A stretch of 13,025 nt of DNA from Citromicrobium sp. (GTDB taxonomy: Bacteria > Pseudomonadota > Alphaproteobacteria > Sphingomonadales > Sphingomonadaceae). Within the stretch, counting starts at the first letter, position 1, and each line of letters starts with the position of its first letter. The position numbers and the translations under genes were made by a program. A model generated the notes under the pieces. That model was not told where the DNA came from. It made no database searches and saw only the letters and a list, made by a program, of their open reading frames with translations. Location: NCBI GenBank assembly GCA_002712945.1, contig PAVA01000077.1:1-13025 (forward strand), given 5' to 3'. Shown piece by piece: positions 1 to 7,817 of the stretch.

Positions 1-1887
1 CAGCAGCCGGTCCAGAACATGCCCGCCGAAGTGCAGCGCATGTTCAACGCGCCTGCCTACGCGCTGACGCAGATTCGCCTGCGCGTCATCAGCACCGCGC
101 CCAAGGGCATCGTCCATATCGACGAGAATACCGAGATCGAGCTGCGCGCCAATTTCGAGGAGCCCGCTGCCGGGCGCTCGGTCGTCAATTACGACGATGT
201 CGGCGGCATTTCGGACACCATCCAGCAATTGCGCGAGATGGTGGAACTGCCGCTGCGCTATCCCGAGCTGTTCACGCGTCTCGGTGTCGATCCGCCCAAG
301 GGCGTGCTGCTGCATGGCCCCCCGGGGACCGGCAAGACGCGGCTGGCGCAGGCCGTGGCCAATGAAAGCGATGCCGAGTTCTTCTCGATCAACGGGCCCG
401 AGATCATGGGATCGGGCTATGGCGAATCGGAGAAGCGGCTGCGCGAGGTGTTCGACAACGCCAACCAGAACGCGCCCGCGATCATCTTCATCGACGAGAT
501 CGATTCGATCGCGCCCAAACGCGATTCGGTGCCGGGCGAGGCCGAGAAGCGGCTGGTCGCGCAATTGCTCACGCTGATGGACGGGCTCGAATCGCGCGCC
601 AACATCGTGGTCATCGCGGCCACCAACCGGCCCGATGCGATCGACGAAGCGCTTAGGCGGCCGGGTCGGTTCGACCGCGAGATCGTGATCGGCGTGCCCG
701 ACGAGAACGGGCGGCGCGAAATCCTCGCCATCCATACCCGCGGCATGCCGCTGGGCGAGGGCGTGGACCTGAAGGAGCTGGCCAAGGTCACCCACGGCTT
801 CGTCGGCGCCGATATCGCCGCGCTGGCCCGCGAAGCGGCTATCGACGCGGTGCGTCGGATCATGCCGCAGATCGATCTCGACGCGCAGACGATCCCGCCC
901 GAAGTGCTGGAAGACCTGCATGTGGGGCGCGACGATTTCCTCTCCGCATTGAAGCGCATCCAGCCTTCGGCGATGCGCGAGGTGATGGTGCAGGTGCCCG
1001 ATGTCGGCTGGAGCGACCTGGGCGGCATCGACGATGCGATCGAGAAGCTGAAGGAAGGTATCGAGCTTCCGATCAGGAACCGCGACGCGTTCGATCGGCT
1101 CGGTATCCGGCCCGCGAAGGGCTTCCTGCTCTACGGCCCGCCGGGCACCGGCAAGACGCTGCTGGCCAAGGCCGTTGCGAAGGAAGCGGACGCGAACTTC
1201 ATCTCGATGAAGTCGAGCGACCTTCTGTCCAAATGGTATGGCGAGAGCGAGCAGCAGATCGCGAAGATGTTTCGCCGTGCGCGCGCGGTCTCGCCCTGCG
1301 TGATCTTCATCGACGAGATCGACAGCCTGGTTCCCGCGCGCGGATCGGGCGGGCTGGAGCCGCAGGTGACGGGCCGGGTGGTCAACACGATCCTTGCCGA
1401 GATGGATGGGCTCGAAGAGCTGCAATCGGTCGTCGTGGTCGGTGCCACCAACCGCCCGGGGCTGGTCGATCCCGCGCTGCTGCGCCCCGGCCGGTTCGAC
1501 GAGCTGGTCTATGTCGGCACGCCCGATGCCAAGGGACGCGAGCAGATTCTCGGCATCCATGTTGCCCACATGCCGCTGGACGAAGATGTCAGCCTGTCGA
1601 AGATCGCCGCCGATACCGAGCGGTTTACCGGCGCCGACCTCGAGGACGTGGTCCGGCGCGCCGGCCTGGTTGCGCTTCACCGCGCGGGCGCCGACGTCCA
1701 GAAGGTGACCATGGCCGATTTCACCGAGGCGCTGAAGGACAGCCGGGCCTCGGTCACGCCGAAAATGGAGCAGGAATACAAGAAGATGCGCGGCGAGCTG
1801 AAGAAGCGCGCGGCGGACCCCATGCCAATCGGCTTCATTACCGAGGGCATGGTCGAATCGACGCGCGATTCAAAGCACGGGGATTAG
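1..1887 (+). CDS. CDC48/VCP-like two-ring AAA+ ATPase (5' end outside window)
   Basis: An ATP-driven hexameric unfoldase/segregase of the Cdc48/p97/VAT type, expected in the cytoplasm. The frame is open from base 1, so the true start lies upstream. About 628 residues are visible, against roughly 760-770 for such proteins, so most of the N-terminal substrate-binding domain is missing. Counting from the Met at base 19, the end of the N domain is residues 1-55. Ring D1 has Walker A GPPGTGKT at 100-107, Walker B IIFIDE at 155-160, sensor-1 N203 and arginine fingers R214/R217. Ring D2 has Walker A at 373-380, Walker B VIFIDE at 428-433, N478 and R489/R492. Both rings therefore look catalytically complete. 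The D2 pore loop carries the aromatic pair in KWYGES (405-410); D1 has GYGES. The tail ends KHGD, with no HbYX proteasome-docking motif. It converges with the MscS gene across 39 nt in which I see no good terminator. Family certain; substrate unknown. Confidence 0.95.
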   Translation, partial: QQPVQNMPAEVQRMFNAPAYALTQIRLRVISTAPKGIVHIDENTEIELRANFEEPAAGRSVVNYDDVGGISDTIQQLREMVELPLRYPELFTRLGVDPPKGVLLHGPPGTGKTRLAQAVANESDAEFFSINGPEIMGSGYGESEKRLREVFDNANQNAPAIIFIDEIDSIAPKRDSVPGEAEKRLVAQLLTLMDGLESRANIVVIAATNRPDAIDEALRRPGRFDREIVIGVPDENGRREILAIHTRGMPLGEGVDLKELAKVTHGFVGADIAALAREAAIDAVRRIMPQIDLDAQTIPPEVLEDLHVGRDDFLSALKRIQPSAMREVMVQVPDVGWSDLGGIDDAIEKLKEGIELPIRNRDAFDRLGIRPAKGFLLYGPPGTGKTLLAKAVAKEADANFISMKSSDLLSKWYGESEQQIAKMFRRARAVSPCVIFIDEIDSLVPARGSGGLEPQVTGRVVNTILAEMDGLEELQSVVVVGATNRPGLVDPALLRPGRFDELVYVGTPDAKGREQILGIHVAHMPLDEDVSLSKIAADTERFTGADLEDVVRRAGLVALHRAGADVQKVTMADFTEALKDSRASVTPKMEQEYKKMRGELKKRAADPMPIGFITEGMVESTRDSKHGD

Positions 1888-1926
1888 GGTTCAGCTCTTC
1901 GGCATGGGCGGGACTTGGCGAAGCCC

Positions 1927-3009
1927 CTAACCGCCCCGCTCGTTCGCGGCCTCGACCTCCAGCCGGTGCCGGATCAGCGCGACCGGCTGGTTTGCGCGCA
2001 GCCAGGCGAGCATGTGTTCGCGCACCGCGCAGCGCAGATCCCATAGCTCGCCGATGCTCGCCGCGGTCATCGAGAGCCGCAGCGCGATGCTTTCGGGATG
2101 GGCATCGACCACCAGCGCCGCGGCATCGCGGCGGTCCCAAAGCGGGTGATCGTGGAGGAAGGCGAGGAAGGCCTGCCGGATCGGCGGAACGTCGGCGATC
2201 GGGTCGAGATTGAGCATCACCACCCCCGTCAGTCGGTCGGCCGAGCGCGACCAGTTCTCGAAGCTTTCCTCGAAGAACTTGCCCGTCGGCACCACCAGCA
2301 CGCGCTCGTCCCAGACGCGGACCACGACGAAGGTCATGCGGATTTCCTCCACCCGCCCCGTCACGCCGTCCACCACGACCATGTCGCCGATGCGGATCGG
2401 CTCGGTCAGCGCCATCTGGATGCCTGCGATCAGCGACTTGAGCGCGGGCTGCGCGGCCGCGCCGATTGCCAGCGCGGCAAGCCCCGCCGAAGCCATCAGC
2501 GTGACGCCGACCTGACGCACGCCGGGAATGCTCAGCAGTACCAGCGCGATGGTGATGACGATGATGAGGCTGGAGGCGGTGCGGCGGAAAATCTCGATCC
2601 GGGTCTTGCGGCTGCGCATGTGGATCGGGTCGAGCCGCGTTTCCATCCGCCGCTCGTGCGCTATCGCTGCGCCCTGCACGAAGGCGAGTGCCAGCCAGCC
2701 GAAGATGACCGGCGACACGAAAGCGGAGATCGCGTCCCACACCGGGCGGATCGGCGGCATGCGCTCGGCCACCGCCGAAATTGCAATCGCAACCGCCAGC
2801 CAGCGCGAGGGCGCGCGAACCGCCTCGAATATCGGCTGGCCGTGACGCGCGCGGCCATGGGCGGTGGCCCGGCGGATGAGGACGAAGGCAATGCGGTGGA
2901 TCGCAAGCGCGACCACCACTGCCGTGCCGAGAACCGCCGCCGAAACCAGCAGCGTTTCGGCAGGCACCGCCCAGCTGCGGGGGTCGAGCAGTCCGTCGGG
3001 GATTGTCAT
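1927..3009 (-). CDS. MscS-family mechanosensitive ion channel
   Basis: A predicted inner-membrane small-conductance mechanosensitive channel (360 aa) that would open under membrane tension to release solutes on osmotic downshock. Hydrophobic segments lie near residues 19-45, 68-82, 96-113 and 146-162. The pore-lining helix is about 168-201, rich in Ala/Gly, and contains IGAAAQPALKSLIAGI. The beta-domain follows, with EPIRIGDMV at 203-211, then GVTGRVEEI and VVPTGKF, the typical MscS order. The remaining C-terminal part to 360 is the cytoplasmic alpha/beta cage. I chose the ATG at 3009 because the open frame further upstream runs into the kinase gene and is Arg-rich and unlike protein. No Shine-Dalgarno sequence precedes this ATG, so translation may depend on coupling. 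It is the last gene of the polA-kinase-channel operon, 32 nt after the kinase stop. Family call firm; start somewhat uncertain. Confidence 0.9.
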   Translation of the reverse strand: MTIPDGLLDPRSWAVPAETLLVSAAVLGTAVVVALAIHRIAFVLIRRATAHGRARHGQPIFEAVRAPSRWLAVAIAISAVAERMPPIRPVWDAISAFVSPVIFGWLALAFVQGAAIAHERRMETRLDPIHMRSRKTRIEIFRRTASSLIIVITIALVLLSIPGVRQVGVTLMASAGLAALAIGAAAQPALKSLIAGIQMALTEPIRIGDMVVVDGVTGRVEEIRMTFVVVRVWDERVLVVPTGKFFEESFENWSRSADRLTGVVMLNLDPIADVPPIRQAFLAFLHDHPLWDRRDAAALVVDAHPESIALRLSMTAASIGELWDLRCAVREHMLAWLRANQPVALIRHRLEVEAANERGG

Positions 3010-3041
3010 GTGTGGAGGACTATGGCGCGCATGATCGCCGA

Positions 3042-4370
3042 TCAAGCCGCCTGCGTCTGCGGGCGCGGCGGGAAGGCGATGCTGACGGTGACGCCGCGCG
3101 GGCCGAAGGTCCGCTCGATCTCTCCGCCCAGCTGCCGTCCGGCGCCGGTCATCAGCGTGCTGCCGAAGCCCTCGCGCTCGGTCCGGCCCTGCGGCTGCGC
3201 CGATTCCTCGATCCATTCGAGCTTCAGCAACTGCCCTTCCATCCGCCAGCGCACGGTCAGCAGCCCTTCCTCCTGCCAGCAGCCATATTTGACCGCGTTG
3301 GTCGCGAGTTCGTGCAGCACGAGGCCCAGCGGGGTAACCTGGATACGGTCGATCGGGACATCCTCGCCATCGAGCGCGAGCTGCTTGTCGTCCGAGACAT
3401 GCGGCTCGACCGTCGCCTCCACCAGCGCGCGCACCGATGCGCCGCCATCGCGGCTCAGGCGATCCGCCGCCGTGCCGCTGCCCTGCGTTACCTCATGCGC
3501 GGTCAGCAGCGCGCGGATGCGCGAGGCGATATGCTCCTTGTAGGCGGTGACGTCGCTCGCCTCGCGGGCGCTCATCTGGACGATGGCCAGCACCATCGCG
3601 AACAGGTTCTTGACCCGGTGGTTGAGCTCCTGCGCCAGCAGGTCCGCGCGGTCGCGCGCAATTTCCAGCTCGCGCGCCTGCGCCGCCTCGGTCTCCGCCT
3701 GCGCCGCTCGGGCGACCAGCACCGCGCCCAGCATGATCGCGCTGATCAGCAGCATCAGCAGCACGCCGAGGGCGGGGAGGATGCGGGCCTCCGCCGCCTG
3801 CGCCCGTGCGCTCTGCCCGGCCAGCAAGTCCCGCTCGATAGCGGCGAAGGCGTCGATCGCGTCGGTCAGCCGCTCCATCGCATCGTAGCCGTCGCCCATC
3901 AGGATGCGCCGCCGCGCATCGCGCAGGTTCCCCTGTTCGAGCTGCCCCACCGTGTCGTCCAGCTCGACGAACTTGTCGTCCAGCGCGGCGCGGATGCGGG
4001 CAAATTCGCGCCGCTGAGCCTGCGCTTCCTCACCGCTGCCGATGGCCCGGTCGAGGTCGTCGAGCGCGGCGACCGTCTGCTGGCGCGCGGTCTGGTAGGG
4101 TTCGAGATAGCGCGGGTCGAGCGTGATGAAATAGCCGCGTTGCGCGCTCTCGGCGGAGAGGGCCGCGCGCTCGATCCGGTCGAGCGTCTGCAGCATGCCG
4201 GCGGCGCGTTCCACCTGCGCGCGTTCGGCGCGCTCGGCCGCGCCGGTCGACAGCAGCAGCGCGAGAGCGCCGAGGATCGCGCCCGCCATCGCGACCAGCA
4301 CCAGCCAGTTGAACCAGCGGCGGATGAAGACGCCGAAGGGCACGGGCCTGGGCAGAGCGCGCTTCGGCAT
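3042..4370 (-). CDS. CHASE3-domain HWE/HisKA_2-type sensor histidine kinase
   Basis: A membrane sensor kinase (442 aa) that should autophosphorylate on a histidine and pass the phosphate to a response regulator. In order: TM1 at about 21-42; a mostly helical extracytoplasmic CHASE3-like domain at about 45-190, with the family's SAQRGYFITLDPRYLEPY at 75-92; TM2 at about 197-220; a short coiled stretch; the dimerisation/phosphoacceptor box ELNHRVKNLFAMV with H251; and an ATPase domain with N-box HELATNAVKYG (353-363), W386-I-E388 (the WxE of the HWE name) and a GFG glycine box (401-403). I start at the ATG at 4370, 2 nt after the polA stop (TGA CC ATG); a TTG at 4376 overlapping that stop is the alternative. 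Translational coupling to polA is likely. There is no receiver domain and no regulator gene in the window. HWE kinases of this order often feed the PhyR general stress response, which is possible here but unproven. Confidence 0.92.
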   Translation of the reverse strand: MPKRALPRPVPFGVFIRRWFNWLVLVAMAGAILGALALLLSTGAAERAERAQVERAAGMLQTLDRIERAALSAESAQRGYFITLDPRYLEPYQTARQQTVAALDDLDRAIGSGEEAQAQRREFARIRAALDDKFVELDDTVGQLEQGNLRDARRRILMGDGYDAMERLTDAIDAFAAIERDLLAGQSARAQAAEARILPALGVLLMLLISAIMLGAVLVARAAQAETEAAQARELEIARDRADLLAQELNHRVKNLFAMVLAIVQMSAREASDVTAYKEHIASRIRALLTAHEVTQGSGTAADRLSRDGGASVRALVEATVEPHVSDDKQLALDGEDVPIDRIQVTPLGLVLHELATNAVKYGCWQEEGLLTVRWRMEGQLLKLEWIEESAQPQGRTEREGFGSTLMTGAGRQLGGEIERTFGPRGVTVSIAFPPRPQTQAA

Positions 4371-4372
4371 GG

Positions 4373-7240
4373 TCAATGCGCGTCGTCCCAGCTCTGCCCG
4401 GTGCCGATCTCGACGCCGAGCGGAACCGACAGTTCGACGGCCGGAGTCGCCGCCTCGGCCATCACGCGCTCGATCACGGGGGAGGCTGTCTCGACGAGCG
4501 TTTCGGGCAGCTCGAACACCAGTTCGTCATGCACCTGCAGCAGCATGCGCACGCCATCCGCGGCGCCGGGATTGAGCCCGGCATCGGCGAGGGCGGGGAC
4601 CATCCGGGCCATCGCGCGCTTGATGATGTCCGCGCTGGTGCCCTGGATCGGCGCGTTGATCGCGGCGCGCTCGCTCCCCTGGCGCTCGGCCTGGTTCTTC
4701 GAATTGATCCGGGGAAACCAGGTCTTGCGGCCGAACAGCGTCTCCGAATAGCCGCGCTCGCGCACGGTCTCGAGCGTCGAGACGATATAGCGCTGGATGC
4801 CGGGGAAGCGCGCGAAATAGGTGTCGATCAGCGCCTGCGCTTCCTCCGCTTCGATGCCGAGCCTCCCCGCGAGGCCCCAGCGCGAAATACCGTAGAGAAT
4901 CGCGAAGTTGATCGTCTTGGCGCGCGCGCGGGTCTCACGATCCACGGCGCCGAACATTTCCAGCGCGGTGCGGTTGTGGATGTCCTCGCCCGCCTCGAAG
5001 GCTTCGCGCAAGGGGGCGACATCGGCCATGTGCGCGGCCAGCCGCAACTCGATCTGCGAATAGTCCGCCGCGAGCAGGACATTGCCCGGCTCGGCGACGA
5101 AGGCCTGCCGGATTTCGCGGCCGATCTCGGTCCGGATCGGGATGTTCTGCAGGTTCGGGTCGGTCGAACTGAGCCGCCCGGTCTGCGCGCCGGTGAGGCT
5201 GTAGCTGGTATGGACCCGGCTGGTGCGCGGATTGATCGCCTGTTGCAGGGCATCGGTATAGGTCGACTTGAGCTTGGCCAGCTGGCGCCATTCGAGAACT
5301 TTCGTGGCGATCGGCGCGCCTTGGGCATCAAGCTTTTCGAGCATCGCCTGATCGGTCGAATATTGCCCGCTCTTGCCCTTCCTGCCGCCCTTGTAGCCCA
5401 TCTTGTCGAACAGGATTTCGCCCAGCTGCTTGGGGCTGCCGACCGCGAATTCCTGGCCTGCGATGCCGTGGATTTCGCCTTCGAGGCGCGCGGTTTCGGT
5501 GGCGAAGCGTTCGGACAGGCCGGCCAGCCTTTCGCGGTCGACCTTGATCCCGTGCCGCTCCATTCCGGCGACCACGGGGATAAGCGGACGGTCGACGCGT
5601 TCGTAAATTCGCGTCCCGCCCTCGATGGGGAGGCGGGGCTTGAGGTGTTTGTAGAGCCGCCAGGTCACATCCGCATCCTCGGCGGCGTATTCGGTCGCGC
5701 GGTCCAGCGGCACCGCGCCGAAGGGAATCGCCTTCCTGCCCGTCCCGCAGATCTCCTTGAAAGTCAGGCAGGTGTGGCCGAGGTGGCGCTGGGCCAGCTC
5801 GTCCATCCCGTGTCCGCCCCCGATCCCGTCCTGCGAGCGGCCGGCATCGAGCGCGAAGCTGATGATCATCGTGTCGTCGATCGGCGCGACCGCGATGTCG
5901 TGCTGCGCGAGCACGTTGACGTCGTACTTGATGTTCTGGCCGACCTTCAGGACGGCATCGCTCTCCAGCAGCGGCCTGAGCTTCGCCAGCGCGACGTCGA
6001 GCGCGATCTGCTCGGGCTTGTCGGCGAACATGTCGTCGCTGCCCCCGTCCGAGCTGTAATGGGCGAGCGGGATGTAGCAGGCCTCGTTCGGGCCGGTGGC
6101 CAGACTCACGCCCACGAGATCGCACAGCATGCAGTCGAGATCGCTGGTTTCGGTGTCGACCGCGACGAGGCGGGCGCTGAACGCCCTCTCGATCCATTTG
6201 TCCAGCGCCTCGACGCTCCGCACGCATTCGTATGCGCTGCGGTCGATGGCCGGATAATCGGGCAGCGGCTGGCGATTGCCCTCGGGAGCATGGGCGGCAC
6301 CGGCGTTCTGCGGCTTGGCCGGGTGAAGCTGGGTGGTCGGGCCGGGCGCGCTGCCGCCGCCTTCGAGCCGTCGCAGCAGGCTGGTGAACCCGTGCTCGCG
6401 CAGGAAGGCGGTCAGCGGTTCGGGCGGAATGGCGGACAGCTTCATATCCTCGATCGGCATCGGAAGCGGGCAGTCTTCCTTCAGCGTCACCAGCACGCGG
6501 CTGAGCTCGGCATCGGCCCGATGCTCGATCAGGCGCTCCTTGAGCTTGCTCTTCTTCATCTCCGCCGCCGCATCCAGCGCCGCGGTGAGCGATCCGTGAT
6601 CCTGGATCAGCTTGGTCGCGGTCTTGGGCCCGACCCCGTAGATGCCGGGAATATTGTCGACCGAATCGCCCATCAGGGCGAGCACGTCGCCCACCAGTTC
6701 GGGTGGCACGCCGAACTTCTCGCGCACCTCGTCCGGCCCGATGCGTGCATTCTTCATCGTGTCGAGCATGTCGATGCTGCCGCCCGCCTCGCTGGTGGAG
6801 ACCAGCTGCATCAGATCCTTGTCGGACGATACGATGGTGACATCCCAGCCCTGCGCTGCGGCGGTGCGCGCGTAGGAGGCGATGATATCGTCCGCCTCGA
6901 CGTCGGGCTCCTCGATACAGGGGAGCGAGAAGGCGCGGGTCGCATCGCGGATCAGCGAGAATTGCGGGCGCAGATCCTCGGGCGGCTCGGGCCGGTTGGC
7001 CTTGTACCGGTCGTAGATCTCGTTGCGGAAGCTGCGGCTGTCCTTGTCGAAGATCACCGCAAGGTGAGTCGGACCCTCGGCCTTGTCGAGATCCTCGGCC
7101 AGCTTCCACAGCATCGTCGTGTAGCCGTAGACCGCGCCGACCGGCGTGCCTTGCGGATTCGTCAGTGGGGGCAGGCGGTGGTATGCGCGGAAGATGTAGG
7201 CGGAGCCATCGACGAGATAGAGGTGCTGCTTGTCGGCCAT
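4373..7240 (-). CDS. polA: DNA polymerase I
   Basis: Family A DNA polymerase (955 aa) for Okazaki-fragment maturation and repair synthesis; all three activities look intact. The 5' nuclease domain (about 1-295) has LVDGSAYIFRAYH, the acidic EADD (115-118) and SSDKD (138-142) clusters, and the helix-hairpin region GDSVDNIPGIYGVGPKTA. A Pro/Ala-rich linker covers about 295-330. The 3'-5' exonuclease keeps DTET (362-365, motif I), NIKYD (436-440, motif II) and YAAED (518-522, motif III), so proofreading should work. The polymerase domain has DPNLQNIP (694-701), ADYSQIELRL (725-734), the O-helix RARAKTINFAILYG (771-784) and QVHDELVFE (902-910). The O-helix position equivalent to E. coli F762 is Phe. 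AGAGG just upstream of the ATG at 7240 is a plausible ribosome site. It is first in an operon with the kinase and the MscS channel. The length is normal and nothing is broken. Confidence 0.98.
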   Translation of the reverse strand: MADKQHLYLVDGSAYIFRAYHRLPPLTNPQGTPVGAVYGYTTMLWKLAEDLDKAEGPTHLAVIFDKDSRSFRNEIYDRYKANRPEPPEDLRPQFSLIRDATRAFSLPCIEEPDVEADDIIASYARTAAAQGWDVTIVSSDKDLMQLVSTSEAGGSIDMLDTMKNARIGPDEVREKFGVPPELVGDVLALMGDSVDNIPGIYGVGPKTATKLIQDHGSLTAALDAAAEMKKSKLKERLIEHRADAELSRVLVTLKEDCPLPMPIEDMKLSAIPPEPLTAFLREHGFTSLLRRLEGGGSAPGPTTQLHPAKPQNAGAAHAPEGNRQPLPDYPAIDRSAYECVRSVEALDKWIERAFSARLVAVDTETSDLDCMLCDLVGVSLATGPNEACYIPLAHYSSDGGSDDMFADKPEQIALDVALAKLRPLLESDAVLKVGQNIKYDVNVLAQHDIAVAPIDDTMIISFALDAGRSQDGIGGGHGMDELAQRHLGHTCLTFKEICGTGRKAIPFGAVPLDRATEYAAEDADVTWRLYKHLKPRLPIEGGTRIYERVDRPLIPVVAGMERHGIKVDRERLAGLSERFATETARLEGEIHGIAGQEFAVGSPKQLGEILFDKMGYKGGRKGKSGQYSTDQAMLEKLDAQGAPIATKVLEWRQLAKLKSTYTDALQQAINPRTSRVHTSYSLTGAQTGRLSSTDPNLQNIPIRTEIGREIRQAFVAEPGNVLLAADYSQIELRLAAHMADVAPLREAFEAGEDIHNRTALEMFGAVDRETRARAKTINFAILYGISRWGLAGRLGIEAEEAQALIDTYFARFPGIQRYIVSTLETVRERGYSETLFGRKTWFPRINSKNQAERQGSERAAINAPIQGTSADIIKRAMARMVPALADAGLNPGAADGVRMLLQVHDELVFELPETLVETASPVIERVMAEAATPAVELSVPLGVEIGTGQSWDDAH

Positions 7241-7268
7241 GGCCTCTGCTAGCAGCGGCCCATGGGCC
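7235..7268 (-). promoter_or_regulatory. Cluster of three palindromes around the polA start codon
   Basis: Three perfect palindromes follow each other in the polA leader and start: GGCCATGGCC (7235-7244, containing the start codon), CTGCTAGCAG (7246-7255) and GGCCCATGGGCC (7257-7268). The first and third share the core CCATGG and could pair with each other in the mRNA, hiding the start codon and its AGAGG site. The sequence is directly visible; a regulatory role is inference, and in GC-rich DNA short palindromes also arise by chance. Confidence 0.35.
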
Positions 7269-7341
7269 CGTCAGCCCTGCATGATCGGGGCCTGCACGAT
7301 CCGTGAAAAATGTCCGGATAAGGGCGAAAAAATGGTCTCCT

Positions 7342-7354
7342 GCCCAAATTGGGC
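7342..7354. promoter_or_regulatory. Inverted repeat abutting the -35 box (candidate operator)
   Basis: GCCCAA-A-TTGGGC is a perfect 6-bp-arm inverted repeat with a one-base centre. It ends at 7354, the base directly before the predicted -35 hexamer (7355). A protein bound here could activate or block the lipoprotein promoter, and it also lies on the path toward polA. No regulator for it can be named from the sequence. Confidence 0.4.
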
Positions 7355-7383
7355 TTGCCATGCCACATTCTCGCCATTATCTA
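7355..7383 (+). promoter_or_regulatory. Sigma-70-type promoter for the acidic lipoprotein gene
   Basis: TTGCCA (7355-7360), a 17-nt spacer, then TATCTA (7378-7383): four of six matches to the -35 consensus and four of six to the -10, with ideal spacing. Transcription would begin near 7390, giving a leader of about 75 nt before the ATG at 7464. The inverted repeat at 7342-7354 touches its upstream edge. I found no equally good promoter for polA on the opposite strand. Confidence 0.6.
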
Positions 7384-7450
7384 CGAATCAGAAGCCGCCC
7401 AGGAGGGGGTTTCAACCGGCCGCGTCGAACCGCGGCAGGGTCATTTTGAA

Positions 7451-7455
7451 AAGGA
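7451..7455 (+). promoter_or_regulatory. Ribosome binding site fixing the lipoprotein start
   Basis: AAGGA lies 8 nt before the ATG at 7464. It decides the start: the frame is open upstream to 7230, but only this ATG has a proper ribosome site and gives a lipoprotein signal at the N-terminus. Confidence 0.7.
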
Positions 7456-7463
7456 CCAACATT

Positions 7464-7736
7464 ATGCGCAAGATCGTTCTCGCTTCGGCCATCGCCGTTT
7501 CGGCTCTCGGCCTCGCCGCCTGCTCGGAAACCACCGAGGAATCGGCTGAAGACACCGTCGAAGGCGCCGCCGCCGACACCGAAGCCAACCTCGACGCCGT
7601 CGGCGAAGAAATGGAAGAAGGCGCCGCCGAAACCGGTGAAGCCCTCGACGATGCGACCGCCGAAGCCGAAGAAGAAGCCACCGAAGTCGAAGCCGACGTC
7701 GAAGGCGAAACCGAAGAAGAAGCCGCTGCCGACTAA
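7464..7736 (+). CDS. Small, extremely acidic lipoprotein of unknown function
   Basis: A 90-aa predicted lipoprotein. Residues 1-19 form a signal peptide (MRK, then a hydrophobic core) ending in the lipobox LAAC with C20. Ser follows the Cys, which under the E. coli Lol rule favours the outer membrane. The mature 71 residues contain 23 Glu and 7 Asp with no Lys, Arg or His, and are otherwise mostly Ala, Gly, Thr and Val. No fold or catalytic motif is visible; a disordered or amphipathic helical chain that binds cations or spaces the envelope is possible but speculative. Of the 23 Glu codons 22 are GAA and one GAG, unlike the GAG-preferring acidic linker of the gene at 9526, which may point to strong expression. 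It has its own promoter (7355-7383), ribosome site (7451-7455) and a strong terminator 29 nt after the stop, so it is a single-gene unit. Function unknown. Confidence 0.88.
   Translation: MRKIVLASAIAVSALGLAACSETTEESAEDTVEGAAADTEANLDAVGEEMEEGAAETGEALDDATAEAEEEATEVEADVEGETEEEAAAD
7666..7724 (+). repeat. In-frame 14-nt direct repeat in the lipoprotein gene
   Basis: CCGAAGAAGAAGCC occurs at 7666-7679 and again at 7711-7724, exactly 45 nt (15 codons) apart, each copy encoding an EEEA run. It sits in a wider GAA/GCC-rich low-complexity stretch and suggests growth by repeat slippage or duplication. Confidence 0.7.
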
Positions 7737-7759
7737 TCGCGCGGCGTTCTTCGGAACCC

Positions 7760-7797
7760 AAAAAGAAGGGCGGTGCCTCGCGGCGCCGCCCTTTTTT
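7760..7797. terminator. Strong, probably bidirectional intrinsic terminator
   Basis: The stem AAGGGCGGTGCC (7766-7777) pairs with GGCGCCGCCCTT (7782-7793) around a TCGC loop: 12 pairs, one of them G-U on the plus-strand transcript. A run of six T follows (7792-7797). On the minus strand the same stem is followed by C and five T (complement of 7760-7765). It lies between the stops of two convergent genes, the lipoprotein (7736) and the serine hydrolase (7818), and can serve both. Confidence 0.88.
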
Positions 7798-7817
7798 CAT
7801 GTCGGTAGAAGGTGGGG

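Noticed and set aside
1888..1926. Possible terminator between the convergent CDC48 and MscS genes
   Set aside because: Only a short imperfect CTTCG/CGAAG pairing is present, without a T-run on either strand.
3010..3216. Extended N-terminus of the MscS channel up to 3216
   Set aside because: It overlaps the end of the kinase gene by about 175 bases and encodes an Arg/Ala-rich stretch unlike a channel N-terminus; the ATG at 3009 gives a normal membrane protein.
2098..4751. Long plus-strand frames opposite the MscS and kinase genes (2098-3543 and 3003-4751)
   Set aside because: Their translations are His/Arg/Asp-rich with no domain, they have no ribosome sites, and they lie opposite two genes with clear motifs.
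4376..7252. A 958-codon plus-strand open frame lying antisense over almost the whole of polA, and another at 5328-7361 on the minus strand
   Set aside because: The polA frame carries every family motif. The overlapping frames are low-complexity Arg/Ala/Gly/His-rich translations with no recognisable domain, as expected when strong G/C third positions remove stop codons from other frames.
7230..7463. Extension of the acidic lipoprotein to an ATG at 7230
   Set aside because: It would bury the signal peptide inside the protein and run through the promoter; the ATG at 7464 has a ribosome site and a clean lipobox.
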